Source: Alphaproteobacteria bacterium 46_93_T64 (GTDB lineage: Bacteria > Pseudomonadota > Alphaproteobacteria > Sneathiellales > Sneathiellaceae). From it: a stretch of DNA of 64,000 nt. Under the pieces are notes generated by a model. It was given only the letters and a program-made list of their open reading frames with translations. It had not been told where the DNA came from and ran no database searches. Location of the stretch: contig MAAN01000034.1 of assembly GCA_002163135.1 (NCBI GenBank), positions 1 to 64,000 of the forward strand. Reading direction: 5' to 3'. Below are positions 59,888 to 64,000 of the stretch, piece after piece; within the stretch, counting starts at the first letter, position 1, and the number at the start of each line of letters is the position of its first letter. The translations under genes and the position numbers were made by a program.

Positions 59888-60343
59888 ATGCTCCTCGGCA
59901 ACCCCACCTATCTGAAACATTTTATTGCCCTCGATCAACGCCTGCTGGGTTTTGATCCTGGAACCAAGACAATTGGCCTTGCTTTGTCCGATACTTCCCT
60001 GAAAGTGGCGACGCCGTTGATGACAATCAAGCGTACAAAATTAAAAGAAGATGCCGCAATAATTAAAGACCTAATCGAAAAGCACAAGATTGGTGGCTTT
60101 ATTATTGGTTTGCCGCTCAATATGGACGGCTCAGAAGGCCCTCGATGTCAATCTTGCCGTCAGCTACAAAAGAATCTCGAAGAATATTTTGATGTTCCAG
60201 CCTGTTTCTGGGATGAACGATTATCCACTATTGCCGTTACAAGAACCCTGCTAGAGGCCGATGCATCCAGAAAGCGCCGTGCAGAAGTTGTCGACAAAAT
60301 GGCCGCCGCTTTCATTCTGCAAGGTGCACTGGATTCGATGTAA
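59888..60343 (+). CDS. ruvX: Putative pre-16S rRNA nuclease / Holliday junction resolvase-like protein
   Basis: 151 residues, YqgF RNase H-like fold: LGFDPGTKTIGLALSD with the first catalytic Asp, GFIIGLPLNMDGSEGPR, and WDERLSTIAVTRTLLEA. C-terminal DKMAAAFILQGALDSM carries the last Asp. YqgF processes the 16S rRNA 5' end in E. coli; the resolvase role is disputed. Divergent from gatC, which is a common alphaproteobacterial arrangement. The ATG has no strong ribosome site; a Met-rich alternative is absent. Confidence 0.93.
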   Translation: MLLGNPTYLKHFIALDQRLLGFDPGTKTIGLALSDTSLKVATPLMTIKRTKLKEDAAIIKDLIEKHKIGGFIIGLPLNMDGSEGPRCQSCRQLQKNLEEYFDVPACFWDERLSTIAVTRTLLEADASRKRRAEVVDKMAAAFILQGALDSM

Positions 60344-60349
60344 GTCCTA

Positions 60350-61909
60350 TTATCTCTCTGAGATAACGCGGCTTTCTGGAAATGTAATGGTTACAATGGT
60401 ACCAACCCCTAATTCACTTTCGATTTCCAACTCACCGCCATGTAGTTCAGCAAGCTTTGTTGAAATTGGTAGTCCCAGTCCTGCTCCGTCATATTTTTTG
60501 GCATAGCCATTATTCTCTGCTTGCCCAAATGTAGACATAGCCTGCTCGACACCTTCTCTAGTCATACCGATACCCGTATCATGCACTCGAATGACGCCTC
60601 CATTAGTCGTGAGAGCTTCTATCGTCACCGTGCCGCCGGCAGAGAATTTCACGGCATTATACACGACATTGAGAAGTATTTGTCTCGTACGGCGCATATC
60701 CGCATGAAGCAGAAAATCACTGTCGATTTCTGTTTTTACTGTGCAATCGTTCTCATTGGCTTTGCTTAACACCATGCGGGACACGTTCTTTACGATCTCC
60801 GAAATGGGGAAATTTTCTTCTTGAAGAACAATTTTTCGTGCTTCCACTCTCGCTAAATCAAGCAAATCATTGACAAGGGCAAGCAAATGTTCCCCTCCTT
60901 CTAAAGCATAGGAGGCATACTCTCTACCCTTTCCTTCGATAAAATCATCAGGTCCGTTTGCGAGAAGGGAGCTAAACCCAATAATCGCATTCAAGGGTGT
61001 TCGAAATTCATGGCTCATATTTGCAAGAAATTCGGATTTGGCCTTATTAGCTTCCTCCGCCTCTGTCAGTGCCTTTTGGAGCCCGTCTTCTGCCAGTTTT
61101 CGTTCAGTTATATCCTGCATAATACAGATAAAATGGCTTATCTCTCCATCTTTCCCAAGTACAGGAGAAACTGAAACCTGCTTCCATTTTGCATCACCAA
61201 ACTTGGTTCTAAGCTCCAATTCTCCTCGCCAGCTGCGATTAGCCTTACAGGATTTAATCACTTCAATTAGACCATTTCGAGAACGTACTAGCTGGATAAA
61301 GAAATGAAATTCCTGATCGCAGATCTCATCCGACGCATAACCAAACCGTTCTTCAAAATGCGGATTTACATATTCAACAATTCCAATGGGGTTCATGCTA
61401 ATGATGGAATCGGGGCATTGTTCGACAGCTCGGCTTAGCGTTTTAAAGATGTCATCATTGAAGTTTTTTTCCGTTAAGTCTTTCATGAGAGTTTGGGCCG
61501 CTAGTTTTCCATTCCAATATACCGGCTGACTACAAAATTCTGCACTTACTATAGTGCCATCTTTCGCTTCGAGCGCATATTCGAGAAAAGGTAAACTCAA
61601 TCTTTCTTTTATCACCCCTTGCATACGGTCTTCAGCAATTTTTTGATAACATGGTGTAAAAAATTCAATCATGCTACGACCTAATAGGTCTTCAGTATCT
61701 CCAAATTTCAGGAACTGCGCTGCCGCTTGATTTGCATATACAATTATGTCATTGCATTGAACGATCACACCGTCTGGTGACATATCTGCCAGAGATCGAA
61801 AAAGCGATTCATCATTAGCTCTGGCTTTACCCTCATACATACTTAAGTTTGATTGAAAATATCGCGTTGATTTTATTGGTTCTACAATCTCAGCTAGCCT
61901 TAACGCCAT
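60350..61909 (-). CDS. Soluble PAS-domain sensor histidine kinase
   Basis: 519 residues with no membrane segment. Two PAS domains (about 35-155 and 160-280; the second ends FICIMQDITERKLAE) precede a coiled linker. Then comes HisKA with the phosphorylated His in NMSHEFRTPLNAIIGFSS and a HATPase domain (NVVYNAVKFS, VHDTGIGM, GAGLGLPISTKLAELHGG). No response regulator gene is adjacent, so it is an orphan kinase. An exact FNR/FixK-type box 94 bases upstream of its start suggests oxygen-linked expression. The first PAS may bind a cofactor, but no heme motif can be assigned with confidence. Confidence 0.92.
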   Translation of the reverse strand: MALRLAEIVEPIKSTRYFQSNLSMYEGKARANDESLFRSLADMSPDGVIVQCNDIIVYANQAAAQFLKFGDTEDLLGRSMIEFFTPCYQKIAEDRMQGVIKERLSLPFLEYALEAKDGTIVSAEFCSQPVYWNGKLAAQTLMKDLTEKNFNDDIFKTLSRAVEQCPDSIISMNPIGIVEYVNPHFEERFGYASDEICDQEFHFFIQLVRSRNGLIEVIKSCKANRSWRGELELRTKFGDAKWKQVSVSPVLGKDGEISHFICIMQDITERKLAEDGLQKALTEAEEANKAKSEFLANMSHEFRTPLNAIIGFSSLLANGPDDFIEGKGREYASYALEGGEHLLALVNDLLDLARVEARKIVLQEENFPISEIVKNVSRMVLSKANENDCTVKTEIDSDFLLHADMRRTRQILLNVVYNAVKFSAGGTVTIEALTTNGGVIRVHDTGIGMTREGVEQAMSTFGQAENNGYAKKYDGAGLGLPISTKLAELHGGELEIESELGVGTIVTITFPESRVISER

Positions 61910-62002
61910 ATCAAATTACCCTAATCCTCTTACAAACAGATACAACCTTTTACGTAGGCCGCAATTCATAAACAGATATGGTATTCTCACGACCTTGGAA
62001 CA

Positions 62003-62016
62003 TTGATCTAAATCAA
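62003..62016. promoter_or_regulatory. FNR/FixK-type box between the PAS kinase and pyrB
   Basis: TTGAT-CTAA-ATCAA, an exact match to the TTGAT-N4-ATCAA consensus of FNR, FnrL and FixK regulators. On the minus strand a weak -10 (CATATC) begins 22 bases from its edge, the distance of a class II activated promoter for the kinase. For pyrB it lies about 100 bases upstream of the -10. Confidence 0.65.
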
Positions 62017-62116
62017 AAGCGATCGATTTATGTTTGAAAGGAAACACATTTGTTGCTGACGCTTGGCGCTTGTTCACAAAGTTGCCATTTCTTGCATGGA
62101 TTATTAAAAGACAGAC

Positions 62117-62147
62117 TTGCCCTCTCTCGCTTTCATCCGTATATAAT
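62117..62147 (+). promoter_or_regulatory. Predicted pyrB promoter, giving a near-leaderless mRNA
   Basis: -35-like TTGCCC (62117-62122), 19-base spacer, consensus -10 TATAAT (62142-62147). Transcription would begin around 62154-62157, and the pyrB ATG is at 62157. No Shine-Dalgarno sequence precedes the ATG. Confidence 0.5.
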
Positions 62148-62156
62148 GCCCCTTTA

Positions 62157-63104
62157 ATGACACAAATTGACAAAACACGATTTGCCCATCGGCATCTTCT
62201 GGATATTGCTCGCCTCAGCGCCAGCGATATTAATATGTTGTTGGATGTAGCCGAAGGTTATGTGAGCAAATCCCGAGCGGGTGACAAGAAGCTATCGCTG
62301 TTGCACGGCCGGACCCAAATCAACCTCTTCTTTGAAAACTCAACGCGGACACGCACCTCGTTCGAACTGGCGGGTAAACGCCTCGGTGCAGACGTCATCA
62401 ACATGTCGGTGAGTTCCAGTTCGGTCAAAAAAGGGGAAACCCTGATTGATACCGCAATGACGCTCAACGCTATGCATCCAGATGTGCTGGTAATTCGCCA
62501 CTCAGATTCAGGCGCACCGCATCTCCTAGCTCAGAAAGTTGACTGCGCCGTCATCAATGCGGGAGACGGAAGTCATGAACATCCCACGCAAGCTCTTCTT
62601 GATGCTTTAACGATACGTAATCGCAAGGGTCGTTTGGCGGGTCTAACTGTCGCCATTTGCGGTGATATCCAAAACAGTCGAGTCGCCCGCTCTAACATTG
62701 CGCTTCTTAACATTATGGGCGCACGCGTCCGAATTGTTGGCCCCACTACTTTGATCCCGTCGAATGCCAAGACCATGGGCGTAGAAGTATATCATTCCAT
62801 GAAAGACGGCCTCAAAGACGCAGATATTGTCATGATGTTGCGGTTGCAGACCGAACGAATGCAAGGCGCTTTTGTGCCATCTATTCGCGAGTATTTTCAT
62901 TATTTCGGACTGGACCAAAAGAAACTGTCGGTCGCTAAACCAGATGCGCTGATCATGCATCCCGGGCCCATGAACCGCGGGGTCGAAATCGATTCTGAAA
63001 TCGCAGACGATCTAAATATCAGTGCGATCTCTGAACAAGTTGAAATGGGAGTTGCTGTTCGCATGGCATGCCTTGACCTCCTAACACGCGGAGAAGGCTC
63101 ATGA
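62157..63104 (+). CDS. pyrB: Aspartate carbamoyltransferase catalytic subunit
   Basis: 315 residues. It transfers the carbamoyl group to aspartate, the committed step of pyrimidine synthesis. Carbamoyl-phosphate site [20 protein letters not shown], the [11 protein letters not shown] loop, [11 protein letters not shown] and a C-terminal [12 protein letters not shown]. The start at 62157 ([17 protein letters not shown]) matches relatives; the frame is open for 41 codons upstream, across the promoter, without homology. It overlaps the pyrC-like gene by 4 bases (ATGA), so the two are coupled. Confidence 0.96.
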   Translation: MTQIDKTRFAHRHLLDIARLSASDINMLLDVAEGYVSKSRAGDKKLSLLHGRTQINLFFENSTRTRTSFELAGKRLGADVINMSVSSSSVKKGETLIDTAMTLNAMHPDVLVIRHSDSGAPHLLAQKVDCAVINAGDGSHEHPTQALLDALTIRNRKGRLAGLTVAICGDIQNSRVARSNIALLNIMGARVRIVGPTTLIPSNAKTMGVEVYHSMKDGLKDADIVMMLRLQTERMQGAFVPSIREYFHYFGLDQKKLSVAKPDALIMHPGPMNRGVEIDSEIADDLNISAISEQVEMGVAVRMACLDLLTRGEGS

Positions 63105-64000
63105 CGAATTCGCTACACACTCTTCTCAATGCTCGTCTTCTAGATCCGGCAACATCGACTGACACAATTGGCGGCGTTTTGATCAATGACGGCCTTGTTC
63201 TTGACTGGGGCCATCACATCACCAAAGACAACCTACCGGGTGGAGCCTCGTCTGAAGATTGCGGCGGACATTGCTTGTCGCCCGGCCTTGTCGACGCCCA
63301 TGCATATCTGTGTGAGCCTGGAAAAGAACACCGGGAAACCATGGCAACTGCTGGATTAGCCGCAGCCGCTGGCGGTGTTACAACCGTTAATGCTTTTCCG
63401 GCCACAGAACCCGTCATCGATGACCCATCTTTAGTTGAGATGATCGCCCGACGCGCCCTTCAAACATGTCCCGTGAACATTTGCATAACCGGCGCCCTTA
63501 CCAAAGGTATGGAAGGCTCGGAAATGGCAGAGCTTGGTCTGATGGCAGAGGCTGGTGTGGTAGCCTTTAGTGACGGACAAAAAGCCATCGGCGATATCAA
63601 TATGATGCGCCGCGCTCTCGGCTACTCCACCATGTTCGGCAAACCCATTATTGTACACGCGGAAGAACCAAACCTTGCGGCGAGTGGTGTTATGACTGGC
63701 GGCCGTACAGCGACATTCATGGGGCTAAAATCTATTCCCGCCTGCGCTGAAGCGATTTTGGTGGAACGAGACATCCGTCTTGTCGCTATGACAGGAGCTA
63801 AATGGCATGCCGCACACTTAAGCACTGCTGACGCATTAAATTCTATCCGCCGCGCAAAAGACGAACAAATTGATGTAACCGCTGGAACTGCTCCGCATTA
63901 TCATTCACTGAATGATATGGAGGTTGGTGAGTACAGAACATTTGCGCGTGTCTCCCCGCCTCTTCGCGTTGAGGAAGACCGGATGGCGGTAGTGGCTGCC
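63101..64000 (+). CDS. pyrC: Dihydroorotase-like protein (PyrC/PyrX type), 5' part
   Basis: The first 300 residues are visible; the gene runs off the right edge. Amidohydrolase fold: [38 protein letters not shown]. The metal motif HxH of active dihydroorotase is here H-A-Y, and the usual R of HLREPG is Cys. Later ligand positions look kept (Asp in VVAFSDGQK, His in PIIVHAEEP, His in KWHAAHLST). In pseudomonads and many alphaproteobacteria the copy beside pyrB is a non-catalytic DHOase needed for the ATCase complex; this is probably one. Coupled to pyrB by an ATGA overlap. Confidence 0.88.
   Translation, partial: MTNSLHTLLNARLLDPATSTDTIGGVLINDGLVLDWGHHITKDNLPGGASSEDCGGHCLSPGLVDAHAYLCEPGKEHRETMATAGLAAAAGGVTTVNAFPATEPVIDDPSLVEMIARRALQTCPVNICITGALTKGMEGSEMAELGLMAEAGVVAFSDGQKAIGDINMMRRALGYSTMFGKPIIVHAEEPNLAASGVMTGGRTATFMGLKSIPACAEAILVERDIRLVAMTGAKWHAAHLSTADALNSIRRAKDEQIDVTAGTAPHYHSLNDMEVGEYRTFARVSPPLRVEEDRMAVVAA

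Overview
The window is a chromosomal stretch of a free-living, motile, probably marine alphaproteobacterium. Base composition leans to AT for the class. Several blocks have gene orders that are standard in alphaproteobacteria: bamE / cytochrome-bc1 chaperone / DUF177 / rpmF / plsX / fabH / ihfA / merR / tRNA-Pro; glyA-nrdR-ribD-ribE-ribBA-ribH-nusB-thiL; parC next to recO; gatCAB facing ruvX; and pyrB-pyrC. The mix resembles Rhodospirillales, Kiloniellales or Sneathiellales relatives, but no rRNA or other marker is present to fix the genus. No CRISPR array, insertion sequence, prophage or integrase was seen. Most of the window is well-packed core genome.

Layout. 1-2.8 kb: the 3' end of a large secreted RTX/cadherin-repeat protein. 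2.9-4.0 kb: a MetE-like methyltransferase. 4.3-9.9 kb: tRNA-Pro(GGG), a MerR-type regulator, ihfA, fabH, plsX, rpmF, DUF177 and a bc1 chaperone, all leftward, with bamE divergent. 10-13.1 kb: a membrane proton-pumping pyrophosphatase and a soluble pyrophosphatase, divergent across about 500 AT-rich bases. 13.2-16.6 kb: an MFS transporter, a FliL-like secreted protein, a DUF4865 protein and thiL. 16.6-22.2 kb: the nusB / riboflavin / nrdR / glyA operon. 22.6-33.7 kb: acyl-CoA and branched-chain amino-acid catabolism (glutaryl-CoA dehydrogenase, SDR, two crotonases, 3-hydroxyisobutyryl-CoA hydrolase, acyl-CoA dehydrogenase, 3-hydroxyisobutyrate-dehydrogenase-like protein), interleaved with hemB, a Cys/Met-metabolism PLP enzyme and small proteins. 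33.9-44.3 kb: penicillin acylase, flavin reductase, motAB, a membrane-linked methyltransferase, RDD protein, FAD amine oxidoreductase, SLC13 permease and a leucyl/arginyl-tRNA-protein transferase. 44.7-49.1 kb: a TakP-like TRAP transporter with unusually large membrane subunits. 49.2-53.9 kb: acyl-CoA ligase, parC, recO. 54-64 kb: a small hypothetical, a chemoreceptor with a small membrane partner, gatBAC, ruvX, a soluble PAS histidine kinase, pyrB and the start of a pyrC-like gene.

How it fits together. The acyl-CoA genes can channel valine and lysine/tryptophan breakdown products into central metabolism. The TRAP system probably imports 2-oxo acids. The two pyrophosphatases both remove pyrophosphate made by biosynthesis. 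The glyA-to-thiL operon couples one-carbon, flavin and thiamine cofactor supply to nusB.

The strongest second-look signals are regulatory or are missing catalytic residues. They are: a perfect 22-base palindrome abutting a sigma70 promoter before the acyl-CoA dehydrogenase; an exact FNR/FixK box before the PAS kinase; a pyrB promoter that would give a leaderless mRNA; a pyrC product lacking one metal-binding His; a RibA domain without its zinc cysteines; a crotonase without either catalytic Glu; and near-identical RTX repeats that differ almost only at silent sites. I found no clearly new multi-gene system.
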